Assembly: GCA_900547945.1 (NCBI GenBank)
Contig: URIT01000050.1
Coordinates: 1 to 20,180 of the forward strand
Origin: an uncultured bacterium
GTDB lineage: Bacteria; Verrucomicrobiota; Kiritimatiellia; RFP12; UBA1067
Length of the DNA stretch: 20,180 nt
Direction: 5' to 3'
The notes beneath the pieces are model-generated. The model ran no database searches. It was not told where the DNA came from and saw only the letters and a program-made list of their open reading frames with translations. Positions 1 through 7,118 of the stretch are shown in pieces (the first letter of the stretch is position 1; each line of letters opens with the position of its first letter). The translations under genes and the position numbers were made by a program.

Positions 1-1
1 G

Positions 2-952
2 ACGCTGCGCGTGACGGGCGAGACGGCGTTCAGCGGCACGGTCGGCGGCGCGGTGACGCTCGCCGCAGGTGGCGCGGCGCAGCTGAAGGTCGCCGTGCAG
101 GACGGGGCGGACGTGCGGCTGGAGGGCGGCACGGCCCAGATCGCCGCCTATGCGGAGACGGTCCCGACGGACCACCTCGCCTACTGGCTCGACGCCGGGC
201 GGCCCGAGACGGTCCGCACGAACGCGGCGGGCGAAGTGACGAACTGGCTCTCGCGCGCGGCCTCCTCGGTGGCGGGGTTTGAGTACACGTCCACAACGAA
301 ACTCGATTCCTATGCCTCCGCCGCGCCCCGCGCCTGGGAGCCGGCGGGGCTCAACGGCAAGCCGGCCGTCCACTTCGCCGATCCGACGCAGATCATGAAG
401 TCCACGGCGAAGGTGCGCACGCGCACGTTCTTCCTCGTCGCGAAGCTGGACGGCGCGCAGAAGAACATGGGCGCGCCCTGGGGCATCTGGGGCCAGGACG
501 TGGAGTACCGCTTCGCCTGGGACACGACGGACGGGGCCATCACGTCGCTCTCCCTCATCACGCCCGCCGTGCCCGGCGACACGCTCCACATCAACGGCGC
601 GGACATCCCGCTTGTGGCGATGACCACCACGCACCGGCTGGGGAGCGACGTCTTCCTGCTCTCCTTCCGCCTCGGCGACGCCCATCGCGACCTGGAGAGC
701 GATCGGCACTTCAACTTCCACGGCCTCAACCGCAATTTCCAGGACCGCGGCGCGAAGCAGCGGGTGGGCGAGGTGATCTGCTACGAGCGGGCGCTGACGG
801 ACGAGGAATACGCGGCGGTGGAGGGGTATCTCACGCGCAAGTGGATCGCCTCGGGGACGGGCCCCCTCCGGCGACGCCCGCCGTCTTCGCGGACGGCGCG
901 GGGCTGTCCCTCTCCGGCGGCGGCGGCACGGTCGCGGGCGACGTGCGGCTGA
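2..952 (+). CDS. LamG-like surface protein, 5'-partial, upstream piece of a frameshifted gene
   Basis: The frame is open from the window edge, so the true start lies outside. It encodes a beta-rich repeat of the autotransporter/PEP-CTERM type (TAFSGTVGGAVTLAAGG), then a concanavalin A-like LamG domain. That domain runs from LAYWLDAGRPETV through GLNGKPAVHF to GEVICYERALTDEEYAAVEG and YLTRKW, the usual ending of such domains in PVC surface proteins. LamG domains generally bind carbohydrate or protein ligands outside the cell; no catalytic motif is visible. After W-I-A-S-G-T-G (to about 861) the frame turns into low-complexity Arg/Pro/Ser sequence and stops at 952. The proper continuation lies in another frame (next entry). 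The break falls on a run of three G and five C (859-866), so a lost C through mutation or a sequencing error is the simplest cause. Confidence 0.72.
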   Translation, partial: TLRVTGETAFSGTVGGAVTLAAGGAAQLKVAVQDGADVRLEGGTAQIAAYAETVPTDHLAYWLDAGRPETVRTNAAGEVTNWLSRAASSVAGFEYTSTTKLDSYASAAPRAWEPAGLNGKPAVHFADPTQIMKSTAKVRTRTFFLVAKLDGAQKNMGAPWGIWGQDVEYRFAWDTTDGAITSLSLITPAVPGDTLHINGADIPLVAMTTTHRLGSDVFLLSFRLGDAHRDLESDRHFNFHGLNRNFQDRGAKQRVGEVICYERALTDEEYAAVEGYLTRKWIASGTGPLRRRPPSSRTARGCPSPAAAARSRATCG

Positions 953-1224
953 ACGGGCCGCTCGTCGTGGACGCCCGCAACCGCACGGCGCTTGCGCCGC
1001 TTGTGGTGACGGGGAACCTCGTCATCGGCGATGCGGCGACCGTCCTGGTGCGCAACTACCTCAACCTGGCGGGGTCCGCGCGCCATCCGGCCCTCGTCGT
1101 GCAGGGCGCGGTGACGGGCGACTTCGCGGACGTCCAGGGCCTCGCGGGCGCCTGGCGCTTCGTCCGCGCAGGCAACACGTGGTCGGTCCTCCACGCCCTT
1201 GGCACATGGCTGATCTTCCGCTAA
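862..1224 (+). CDS. C-terminal piece of the frameshifted LamG-like surface protein
   Basis: From about 862 the +1 frame reads PPPATPAVFADGAGLSLSGG and continues as beta-strand-rich, Gly/Val/Leu/Thr-rich sequence to a stop at 1224. There is no ribosome site or plausible start here. The sequence resumes exactly where the upstream frame loses sense, so the two pieces are read as one gene with a one-base indel. The end of the protein (TGDFADVQGLAGAWRFVRAG, then GTWLIFR) has the layout of the end of the 932-residue protein at 8001-10799: a TGxx strand, a Trp-containing strand and a short hydrophobic tail ending in Arg. They may share a C-terminal surface module. Function is unknown beyond probable surface display. 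Confidence 0.6.
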   Translation, partial: PPPATPAVFADGAGLSLSGGGGTVAGDVRLNGPLVVDARNRTALAPLVVTGNLVIGDAATVLVRNYLNLAGSARHPALVVQGAVTGDFADVQGLAGAWRFVRAGNTWSVLHALGTWLIFR

Positions 1225-1270
1225 CCCCCACTAGAAAACACCCTCCAGCCCCGATTCCCGCGCCGGGAGG

Positions 1271-1299
1271 TTGCGTTCCGCCGCCGATTGCGGTACAAT
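1271..1299 (+). promoter_or_regulatory. Sigma-70-type promoter of the aldolase gene
   Basis: TTGCGT (1271-1276), a 17-base spacer and TACAAT (1294-1299). Transcription would begin near 1306, about 30 bases before the aldolase ATG. It is the best promoter match in the gap after the surface protein gene. Confidence 0.6.
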
Positions 1300-1335
1300 A
1301 GCCGTCTACCGATTTCAACTGAAAGGACAGGCGAA

Positions 1336-2163
1336 ATGGCTCTCGTCAACATGAAGGACATGCTCTCCGAGGCGCGGAAGGAGAAGCGCGCCGTGGGGGC
1401 GTTTAACACCGCGAACTACGAACTCTCCCGGGCGATTCTCCAGGCCGCCGAGGCCGAGAACCAGCCGGTCATCATCCAGCTCTACATGCGCCTCTTCGAC
1501 AGCGAGAAGGCCTACGACCTCTGCGGCATGCTCCAGCGGCTCGCGACGCGCGCGAAGGTGCCCGTGGCGCTGCACCTCGACCACGGCGCCACGATCAAGC
1601 AGGCGAAGGACGCCCTTGCCTGGGGCTACACCTCCGTGATGTACGACGGCAGCCGCGACCCGTTCGCGAAGAACGTGCAGGATACGGCGTTCGTCGCACA
1701 GTACGCGCACGCGGTGGGCGCGACGTGCGAGGGCGAGATCGGCCACGTCGCGCAGGGCGACGAGACGGCCCTGACGGACGTGAAGGAGGCGGTCGACTTC
1801 GCGCGGGCGACGGGCGTCGACGCCCTCGCCGTCTCGATCGGCACGGCGCACGGCTACTACAAGGCCGAGCCGAAGCTCGACATCGCGCGTTGCCAGGCGA
1901 TCGCGGATGCGCTGCCGGACGTGCCGCTCGTGCTGCACGGCGGCTCCGGCACGCCCCTCGCGGACGTCCGCCGCGCCGTGGAGGCCGGCATCGCGAAGAT
2001 CAACATCGCGACGGAGTTCATGGACACCTACCTCAAGGCGACGCGCGCCGAGCTGAACCGCCTCGACGGAACGTTCATTCCCGTGGACAAGTTCTACGAC
2101 CCCATCGTGGATGCCTGCGCCGCGCACGTCCAGAAGCTGATCCGCTTCTTCAGCGGCAAATGA
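1336..2163 (+). CDS. fba: Class II fructose-bisphosphate aldolase
   Basis: Cytoplasmic zinc aldolase of 275 residues that cleaves fructose-1,6-bisphosphate to dihydroxyacetone phosphate and glyceraldehyde-3-phosphate (glycolysis/gluconeogenesis). Visible family motifs: ALHLDHG with catalytic Asp82 and zinc His83, SVMYDGS (100-106), the acidic EGEIGH (132-137), zinc His172 in TAHGYYK, zinc His201 in VLHGGSGT, and the phosphate-binding NIATE (223-227). The length fits the short GatY/KbaY-like and Bacillus-type class II enzymes, so tagatose-bisphosphate aldolase activity cannot be excluded from sequence. The ATG at 1336 is preferred over an in-frame ATG at 1288 because AAAGGA lies 8 bases upstream and the longer start would fall inside the promoter. 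It is followed after 109 bases by gpmI, another glycolytic gene on the same strand. Confidence 0.93.
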   Translation: MALVNMKDMLSEARKEKRAVGAFNTANYELSRAILQAAEAENQPVIIQLYMRLFDSEKAYDLCGMLQRLATRAKVPVALHLDHGATIKQAKDALAWGYTSVMYDGSRDPFAKNVQDTAFVAQYAHAVGATCEGEIGHVAQGDETALTDVKEAVDFARATGVDALAVSIGTAHGYYKAEPKLDIARCQAIADALPDVPLVLHGGSGTPLADVRRAVEAGIAKINIATEFMDTYLKATRAELNRLDGTFIPVDKFYDPIVDACAAHVQKLIRFFSGK

Positions 2164-2170
2164 GGACGGC

Positions 2171-2190
2171 GGACGCAATGAATTGCGTCC
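2171..2190 (+). repeat. Hairpin followed by CTCCCGCC, dispersed intergenic module
   Basis: GGACGCAATGAATTGCGTCC forms an 8-9 bp stem with a tiny loop, directly followed by CTCCCGCC. A comparable AAnTTGC..CC plus CTCCCGCC module recurs near 11435-11462, and a hairpin followed by CTCCCGC recurs at 15473-15499. There is no T run, so it is a poor intrinsic terminator. Confidence 0.5.
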
Positions 2191-2213
2191 CTCCCGCCGA
2201 AGAGACCGTGAAA

Positions 2214-2256
2214 GACGACTTAACTACTTCACCACTTAAAGCGAAGCGACTTAAAG
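2214..2256 (-). repeat. Partial TTAAGTGG/GCCGC hairpin repeat unit
   Basis: CGACTTAACTACTTC, CACTTAAAGCGAAGCGACTT: a degenerate unit, in reverse orientation, of the repeat family better preserved at 11159-11229, 15646-15740 and 18163-18433. The gpmI ribosome site (AAAAGGA, 2257-2263) begins immediately after it. Confidence 0.55.
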
Positions 2257-2272
2257 AAAAGGAAACGACGAA

Positions 2273-3859
2273 ATGAGACCTGTTGTCTTGATCATCCGCG
2301 ACGGCTGGGGCGTGAACGCGCGTCCCGACGGGAACTCGGTGGTGGCGGCGAAGACGCCCGTCATCGACCAGATCCGGGCGCGCTATCCGCACTGCCTCCT
2401 GAACTGCTGCGGCGAGGCCGTGGGCCTCCCCGACGGCTACCAGGGCTCCTCCGAAGTCGGCCATCTCAACATGGGCGCCGGGCGCATCGTCGTGCAGGAG
2501 CTGAAGCGCATCGACGACGGACTCTCCTCGGGCGAGCTCTTCAAGAGCCCGAAGTGGCAGAACCTCATCGCGAACTGGAAGAAGAACAACTCGCAGTTCC
2601 ACTTCCTCGGCCTTCTGCAGGACGAGGGCGTTCACGCCCACCAGGAACACCTCTTCAAGCTCATGAGGCGCGCGCGCGCCGAGTTCCCGGAGGGCCGCAT
2701 CGTCGTCCATCCGTTCCTCGACGGCCGCGACACGCCGCCGCGCTCGACGCTCGAATACATCGCCCGCCTGAAGCAGGAACTCGCCGCCGTCGGCAACGCC
2801 GTGATCGGCACCGCGATGGGCCGCTACTACGGCATGGACCGCGTGAAGAACTGGACGCTCACGAGCGAAGCCTACAACTGCATCGTCAGCTGCGAGGGCA
2901 GGCGGACGCCGACCATCGAGGCGTGCGTCAAGGACGAGTACGCCACGGGCAAGACGCCCGACGGCACGCCGATGACCGACGAGTACATCCCCTGCTACGT
3001 CGTGGGCGACTACGCGGGCGTGAAGGACGGCGACGTCGTGATGCACACGAACTACCGCCAGGACCGCGCGATCCAGCTCACCCAGGCGTTCGTGTGCGAC
3101 GACTACCCCGGCGTGCGCCGTGCGCGCCCGAAGGTCACCTTCCTCGGCTTCACGCGCTACTGGGACGAGTTCGAGGACTACCTGCTCGGCGCGATGGGCG
3201 CGGGCGGCGGCATGGCGAACCTCCTCGGCGAGGTCGTCTCGAAGGCCGGCATCCGCCAGCTGCGCCTCGCCGAGACGCAGAAGTTCCGCCATGTCACGAG
3301 CTTCTTCAACGGCAAGTCGACGACGCCCTCCGAGGGCGAGGACCAGGTGGAGGTGAAGAGCCGCTTCGATCCCGCCACGTTCGCCTCCCATCCGGAGATG
3401 GACGCCTACAACGTGACGGACGAACTGCTGAAGCGCCTGGAGAACAACCCCTACGGCCTCATCGTCGTCAACTACGCGAACTGCGACATGGTGGGCCACA
3501 CGGGCGACGAGGCCGCCGCCACGAAGGCCGTCGAGGTGACGGACGCATGCATCGGCAGGATCCTGCCGCGCCTCCTGGAGCTGGACGCGCACGTGCTCAT
3601 CTACGCGGACCACGGCAACGCCGAGCAGATGATCGACTACAAGAGCGGCCTCACGAAGACGAGCCATACGCTCAACCTCGTGGACTGCTTCTACGTGGCG
3701 AAGGATGCCCCGGGCGTGCAGCTCACGCCGCTCGCGAAGCTCTCCGCGATCGCCCCGACGGCCCTCCAGCTGCTCGGCCTCCCGGTGCCGCCGGAGATGA
3801 CGACCCCTTCGCTCCTCGCGGGCAAGGAGCCGTGGAGCAGGACGGCGCTTAACGTTTAG
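2273..3859 (+). CDS. gpmI: 2,3-bisphosphoglycerate-independent phosphoglycerate mutase
   Basis: Manganese-dependent cytoplasmic enzyme that interconverts 3- and 2-phosphoglycerate, 528 residues (family usually about 510). It belongs to the alkaline phosphatase superfamily. Visible motifs: metal Asp10 in LIIRDGWG, the phosphorylated Ser60 in GSSEVGHLNMGAGR, HPFLDGRDTPP, GRYYGMDR, the substrate-binding NYRQDRAIQLT (more often NFRxDR in the family), FFNGK, metal ligands in DMVGHTGD and YADHGNAEQM. All catalytic elements are present, so it should be active. The start is supported by AAAAGGA upstream. It probably shares a transcript with fba, although the 109-base gap holds a hairpin and a repeat. 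The stop codon lies inside the first copy of a 7-base tandem repeat. Confidence 0.95.
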   Translation: MRPVVLIIRDGWGVNARPDGNSVVAAKTPVIDQIRARYPHCLLNCCGEAVGLPDGYQGSSEVGHLNMGAGRIVVQELKRIDDGLSSGELFKSPKWQNLIANWKKNNSQFHFLGLLQDEGVHAHQEHLFKLMRRARAEFPEGRIVVHPFLDGRDTPPRSTLEYIARLKQELAAVGNAVIGTAMGRYYGMDRVKNWTLTSEAYNCIVSCEGRRTPTIEACVKDEYATGKTPDGTPMTDEYIPCYVVGDYAGVKDGDVVMHTNYRQDRAIQLTQAFVCDDYPGVRRARPKVTFLGFTRYWDEFEDYLLGAMGAGGGMANLLGEVVSKAGIRQLRLAETQKFRHVTSFFNGKSTTPSEGEDQVEVKSRFDPATFASHPEMDAYNVTDELLKRLENNPYGLIVVNYANCDMVGHTGDEAAATKAVEVTDACIGRILPRLLELDAHVLIYADHGNAEQMIDYKSGLTKTSHTLNLVDCFYVAKDAPGVQLTPLAKLSAIAPTALQLLGLPVPPEMTTPSLLAGKEPWSRTALNV

Positions 3860-3888
3860 GTTTTAGGTTCTAGGTTTTAGGTTTTAGG
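3854..3888 (+). repeat. Five tandem copies of a 7-base TTTTAGG repeat
   Basis: GTTTAGG, TTTTAGG, TTCTAGG, TTTTAGG, TTTTAGG in direct succession, then decaying (TGTTGGC, GTTTTAG). The first copy supplies the TAG stop of gpmI (3857-3859). The remaining bases to 4016 hold no clear gene or promoter. Confidence 0.85.
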
Positions 3889-4016
3889 TGTTGGCGTTTT
3901 AGCTGAGAAGGTTGAAGATTGTTGTGCGGGGATTGGAAAATGGACAGGGGAGGCCTGGATCGTGCGTTCCGTGCGACCGCCCCCCGTCTCCATCCCCGTG
4001 GTCATCCCTGAAGAGG

Positions 4017-5222
4017 ATGCCGGGCGTCTTCGGCCTTCTGGCCTTCGGCCTTTGGGCGTTCTCGTGCGCGGCCGCGCCGCTGGTGTTGAAAGACGACTAC
4101 CGTTCGCCGCGCAACAAGGAGCGTCCGCTCCGCAAGGCGACGCGGCTTATCGTGCTCCACACGACCGAGGCGCATGCGAAGAGCGCGCTCAACAAGCTCA
4201 GCGAGCGCGGCGAGGCGCACTACTGCGTGACCGAGACGGGCGAAGCCTACCGCATCATCGACCGGGACCGCCAGGCGTTCCACGCGGGGCGCTCGATGTG
4301 GAACGGAAAGGACGAGTGCGACGAATACTCCATCGGCATCGAGGTGGTGGGGCACCACGACCGGTCGATGCCCCTCCGCCAGCTGGAGGCGCTGAAGGAA
4401 CTCGTCGCCCGCCTCAAGCGCACGTACGGCATCGCGGACGCGCAGGTGGTCTGCCATTCGCATGTCGCCTACGGCGCGCCGAACACCTGGCACCCGAAGA
4501 AGCACCGCGGACGCAAGCGCTGCGGGATGCTCTTTGCGATGCCGAGCGTGCGCACGAAGCTGGGTCTGCGCGCGCGCCCGGCCTACGATCCCGACGTGCG
4601 TGCGAAACGCCTCGTGCAGGCCGACGCCTACCTGAACAGCATCCTCTACGGCAGCGTGGACACGATGGCCGCCGTCTACGGGAAGGGGCGCATACAGGTC
4701 GCCGCCGCCCCGTCCGCCGCGCCGAAGAAAAAGCCTGCCGCCGCAAAGGCCGGTCCGAAAAAGCCCAAGCCCAAGCCCGCCGCCCCGCCCGCGAAGCCCG
4801 CCGCCGTTGCGGCGAAACCCGCTGAGGCGGCCAAGCCCGAGGAGGGTGGGACCGACTGGCTGCGCACGATGGGGCTCAAGGGTGGGTACTTCAAGAAGAA
4901 GGCGAAACTCGTTGTCGTGTCCCCGCCGCCGGATGCCGCAGGGGAGAAGCCTCCCGAATCGCAGGTGCTCCCCCTGCCCGCAAACCTGTACATCCGGAAG
5001 ATGGGCGACGACGTCAAGGACCTCGCCGCGCTCGCGAAGCTGCCGGGCTACACGCGGGGCGGTCCCGTGAGCGCGACGTGTTCGCCGTTCAAGATCGCGG
5101 GGACGGCGTGGAACGCCGCGACGACCTACTACTACAGCCCCCGAGGGGGCATCACGACCGGCGACAAGGTGGACGAGAAGGCCATCGAGGCCGGCACCTT
5201 CATCTTCTACAAAAAGAAATGA
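4017..5222 (+). CDS. N-acetylmuramoyl-L-alanine amidase (Amidase_2/PGRP type), exported
   Basis: Predicted zinc peptidoglycan amidase of 401 residues acting in the periplasm. Residues 1-20 look like a signal peptide (FGLLAFGLWAF, Ala-rich cleavage region SCAAA). The Amidase_2 domain spans about 40-185: LIVLHTT with zinc His48, a central IGIEVVG strand, CHSHVAYG (His147/His149) and RKRCG with Cys169 in the place of the third ligand. A Pro/Ala/Lys-rich linker (about 228-285) follows, which could span or bind the wall, then an unrecognised C-terminal domain (about 320-401). The start is uncertain. ATG 4017 has AGAGG touching it; the frame stays open upstream to a TTG at 3912, and a CTG at 4008 would add positive charge (MKR). 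Its stop overlaps the next gene by 4 bases (ATGA), so translation is probably coupled with lpxI. Confidence 0.8.
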   Translation: MPGVFGLLAFGLWAFSCAAAPLVLKDDYRSPRNKERPLRKATRLIVLHTTEAHAKSALNKLSERGEAHYCVTETGEAYRIIDRDRQAFHAGRSMWNGKDECDEYSIGIEVVGHHDRSMPLRQLEALKELVARLKRTYGIADAQVVCHSHVAYGAPNTWHPKKHRGRKRCGMLFAMPSVRTKLGLRARPAYDPDVRAKRLVQADAYLNSILYGSVDTMAAVYGKGRIQVAAAPSAAPKKKPAAAKAGPKKPKPKPAAPPAKPAAVAAKPAEAAKPEEGGTDWLRTMGLKGGYFKKKAKLVVVSPPPDAAGEKPPESQVLPLPANLYIRKMGDDVKDLAALAKLPGYTRGGPVSATCSPFKIAGTAWNAATTYYYSPRGGITTGDKVDEKAIEAGTFIFYKKK

Positions 5223-6109
5223 GAACGGACATGACGTTCACACCGCGGAACATGATCGTGATCACCGGAGCGGGCGCCTATCCCCGCCTGGTGGTGGAGG
5301 GGGCCCATGCGGCGGGCGTCGCGCGGGTGGACGTGCTGGCGGTGCGGGGCTCGACGGAGCGCGCGACGTGCCGGGCGGCGGACCATGTCCACACGATCGG
5401 CATCGGCGAAATCGCCTCGGGCCTCCGGTGGGTGGCGGCGCAGGGGTACGAGGGCGCCGTGTTCGCGGGGCAGATCAGTCCGCTCTCGCTTTTCCGCAGC
5501 CGCTTCGACGCCGAGACGAAGGCGTGGCTTGCGTCGCTCCCCTGCAAGACCGCGCACACGATCTACGGCAAACTCGCGTTCGAATTCGAGCGGGCGGGCG
5601 TCCCCGTCTTCCCGGCCTCCTCGTTCATGGAGCGCCACCTGCCGGGGGAGGGGACGCTGACCGCGCGCGCCTTCACGGACCGCGAGCGGCGCGACGCCGA
5701 ACACGGCGCCGTCGTCATGCGCGACATGGGACGGCACGACGTGGGGCAGACCGTCCTCGTGAAGGACGGCATGGTGCTGGCGGTGGAGGCGTTCGAGGGG
5801 ACGAACGCGGCGATCAAGCGCGGCGGCAAGCTCGGCGGGAAGGGGGCCGTACTCGTGAAGGGCGCGCGCGAGGGGCACGACATGCGCTTCGACATCCCCG
5901 TGGTCGGATTGAAGACGCTCAAGGTGATGAAGGCGGCCGGCGTCTCCGCGCTCGCCTTCCAGGCGGGGCGGCTTCTCCTCCTCGACCGGGAGGCGGTGGT
6001 CGCCTACGCGAACCGCCACGGCATCGCGCTCGCGGGGTTCGCGACGGATCTGCCGCCGGCGCCGACGCGGCCCTCGCGCGCGCCGGAGGGAGGCGTGCCG
6101 TGTCCGTGA
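5219..6109 (+). CDS. lpxI: UDP-2,3-diacylglucosamine pyrophosphatase, LpxI family
   Basis: LpxI (DUF1009) hydrolyses UDP-2,3-diacylglucosamine to lipid X and UMP in lipid A synthesis, replacing LpxH in many non-enteric Gram-negatives. The 296-residue product starts with the N-terminal Rossmann-like MIVITGAGAYPRLVVEGA. It carries the conserved C-terminal block: VEAFEGTNAAIKRGG, KGAVLVKGAREGHDMRFDIP, VGLKTLKVMKAAGVSALAFQ and AGRLLLLDRE. The family's usual EGTD is EGTN here. The ATG at 5219 overlaps the amidase stop; ATG 5231 is an alternative 4 residues in, with GAGAACGGA ahead of it. Its end overlaps the next gene by 10 bases. The gene shows that this organism makes lipid A-based LPS. Confidence 0.9.
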   Translation: MRTDMTFTPRNMIVITGAGAYPRLVVEGAHAAGVARVDVLAVRGSTERATCRAADHVHTIGIGEIASGLRWVAAQGYEGAVFAGQISPLSLFRSRFDAETKAWLASLPCKTAHTIYGKLAFEFERAGVPVFPASSFMERHLPGEGTLTARAFTDRERRDAEHGAVVMRDMGRHDVGQTVLVKDGMVLAVEAFEGTNAAIKRGGKLGGKGAVLVKGAREGHDMRFDIPVVGLKTLKVMKAAGVSALAFQAGRLLLLDREAVVAYANRHGIALAGFATDLPPAPTRPSRAPEGGVPCP

Positions 6110-6624
6110 CGTTGACGATCGTCGGCCTTCTGCTGCTCGTGGCGTCCTTCATCGGCTGCGTGCTGCCGGTCCTGCCGGGTCCGCTGCTCGCGTATGGGGG
6201 GCTGCTGCTCCTGTTCGCGACGGACCATCCGCCGTCCGTCGTGACGGTGTGCGTGGCGACGGTGCTTGTGGCGGTCTCCTGCATTCTCGACTACGTGGTG
6301 CCGGCGCTGAGCGCGAAGCGGTTCAAGTGTACCCGCGCGGGCGTGGTGGGGAGCCTCGTCGGGTCGGTCGCGGGCGTCTGCGCGGGCCTGCTGGTGAGTC
6401 CGCTCCTGACGGTCGTCGGGGGCGCGCTCGTCTGTCTCGTCTTCCTCGTGCTGGGGCCGTTCCTCGGCACGCTGATCGGCGAGTTGTCCGCGAAGCGGAC
6501 GCTGCGGGACTCCCTGGCGGGCAGCGTGGGCACGCTTGTGGGCTTCGTCGTCGCGACGGGCCTGAAGCTCTTCGTCTGCCTGGCCGTGGCGGGGCTCTTC
6601 CTCTGGTCGTGGCTGGGGGCGTAG
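6100..6624 (+). CDS. DUF456 family integral membrane protein
   Basis: A 174-residue, very hydrophobic inner-membrane protein with about five to six membrane segments. DUF456 hallmarks: the first hairpin VLPVLPGPLLAYGGLLLL, the DYVVPALSAKRF segment, and Gly-rich helices containing LGPFLGTLIGEL and GFVVATGLKL. The biochemical role of DUF456 is unknown. GTG 6100 is chosen as start because GGAGGGAGG (6085-6093) lies 6 bases upstream; a second in-frame GTG at 6106 is possible. Overlap with lpxI on one side and a 31-base gap to the next gene on the other place it in the envelope operon. Confidence 0.85.
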   Translation: MSVTLTIVGLLLLVASFIGCVLPVLPGPLLAYGGLLLLFATDHPPSVVTVCVATVLVAVSCILDYVVPALSAKRFKCTRAGVVGSLVGSVAGVCAGLLVSPLLTVVGGALVCLVFLVLGPFLGTLIGELSAKRTLRDSLAGSVGTLVGFVVATGLKLFVCLAVAGLFLWSWLGA

Positions 6625-6655
6625 GATCGTGTGGAAAGTGGAAAGGAGAATCGGA

Positions 6656-7069
6656 ATGGAGAAGTCGGACAAGGCGGTTGAACTCTTCAAGGGTGGGCTC
6701 TGCTGTTCGCAGGCCGTGTTCTGCGCGTTTGCGGAGGACTTCGGGATGGACGCCGAGACGGCGCGGAAGGTGAGCGCGGGGCTCGGCGGCGGCGTGGGGC
6801 GCATGCGCGAGGTGTGCGGCACCGTGACGGGCGCCACGCTCGTCCTGGGGCTCAAGTACGGTCCCGACAAGGCCGCCGTCTACCCGCACGTGCAGGATCT
6901 CTGCGCGCGGTTCAAGGCGGAATGCGGGTCGCTCGTCTGCCGCGACCTGCTGGCGGGGACGGACGCGACGCAGGGTGGTACGCCCGAGGCGCGCACGGCG
7001 GCGTACTACAAGAAACGCCCCTGCGCCGAGCTCGTGCGCCTCGCCGCCCGGCTCGTCGAACAGTGCTGA
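6656..7069 (+). CDS. C_GCAxxG_C_C family protein
   Basis: A 137-residue cytoplasmic protein of the Cys-rich family named after its motif. Visible: GGLCCSQAVFCAF near the N-terminus, the signature GGGVGRMREVCGTVTGATLV, then later single cysteines (LCARF, ECGSLVCRDL, KKRPCAELV, terminal EQC). The regularly spaced cysteines suggest metal or redox-cofactor binding; no reaction is established. ATG 6656 is chosen over an in-frame GTG at 6629 because AAAGGAGA lies 7 bases upstream. It is the last gene before a hairpin, so it probably ends the envelope operon. Confidence 0.87.
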   Translation: MEKSDKAVELFKGGLCCSQAVFCAFAEDFGMDAETARKVSAGLGGGVGRMREVCGTVTGATLVLGLKYGPDKAAVYPHVQDLCARFKAECGSLVCRDLLAGTDATQGGTPEARTAAYYKKRPCAELVRLAARLVEQC

Positions 7070-7101
7070 CGCAGATGCTTCGCGTCCGCGATCTGCGTTT
7101 T
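7069..7101 (+). terminator. Probable intrinsic terminator or attenuator
   Basis: ACGCAGAT (7069-7076) pairs perfectly with ATCTGCGT (7091-7098) around a 14-base loop and runs into TTTT (7098-7101). It begins at the last base of the preceding stop codon. The short T run makes it moderate in strength; some read-through into the permease gene is likely, since no separate promoter is clear. Confidence 0.5.
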
Positions 7102-7118
7102 AGCAGAAGGGTGCCCCA

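Noticed and set aside
3962..4825. GTG at 3962 with a good AGGGGAGG site as an alternative gene start before the amidase
   Set aside because: That frame gives only Arg/Pro-rich shadow sequence and does not lead into the amidase domain without a frameshift.
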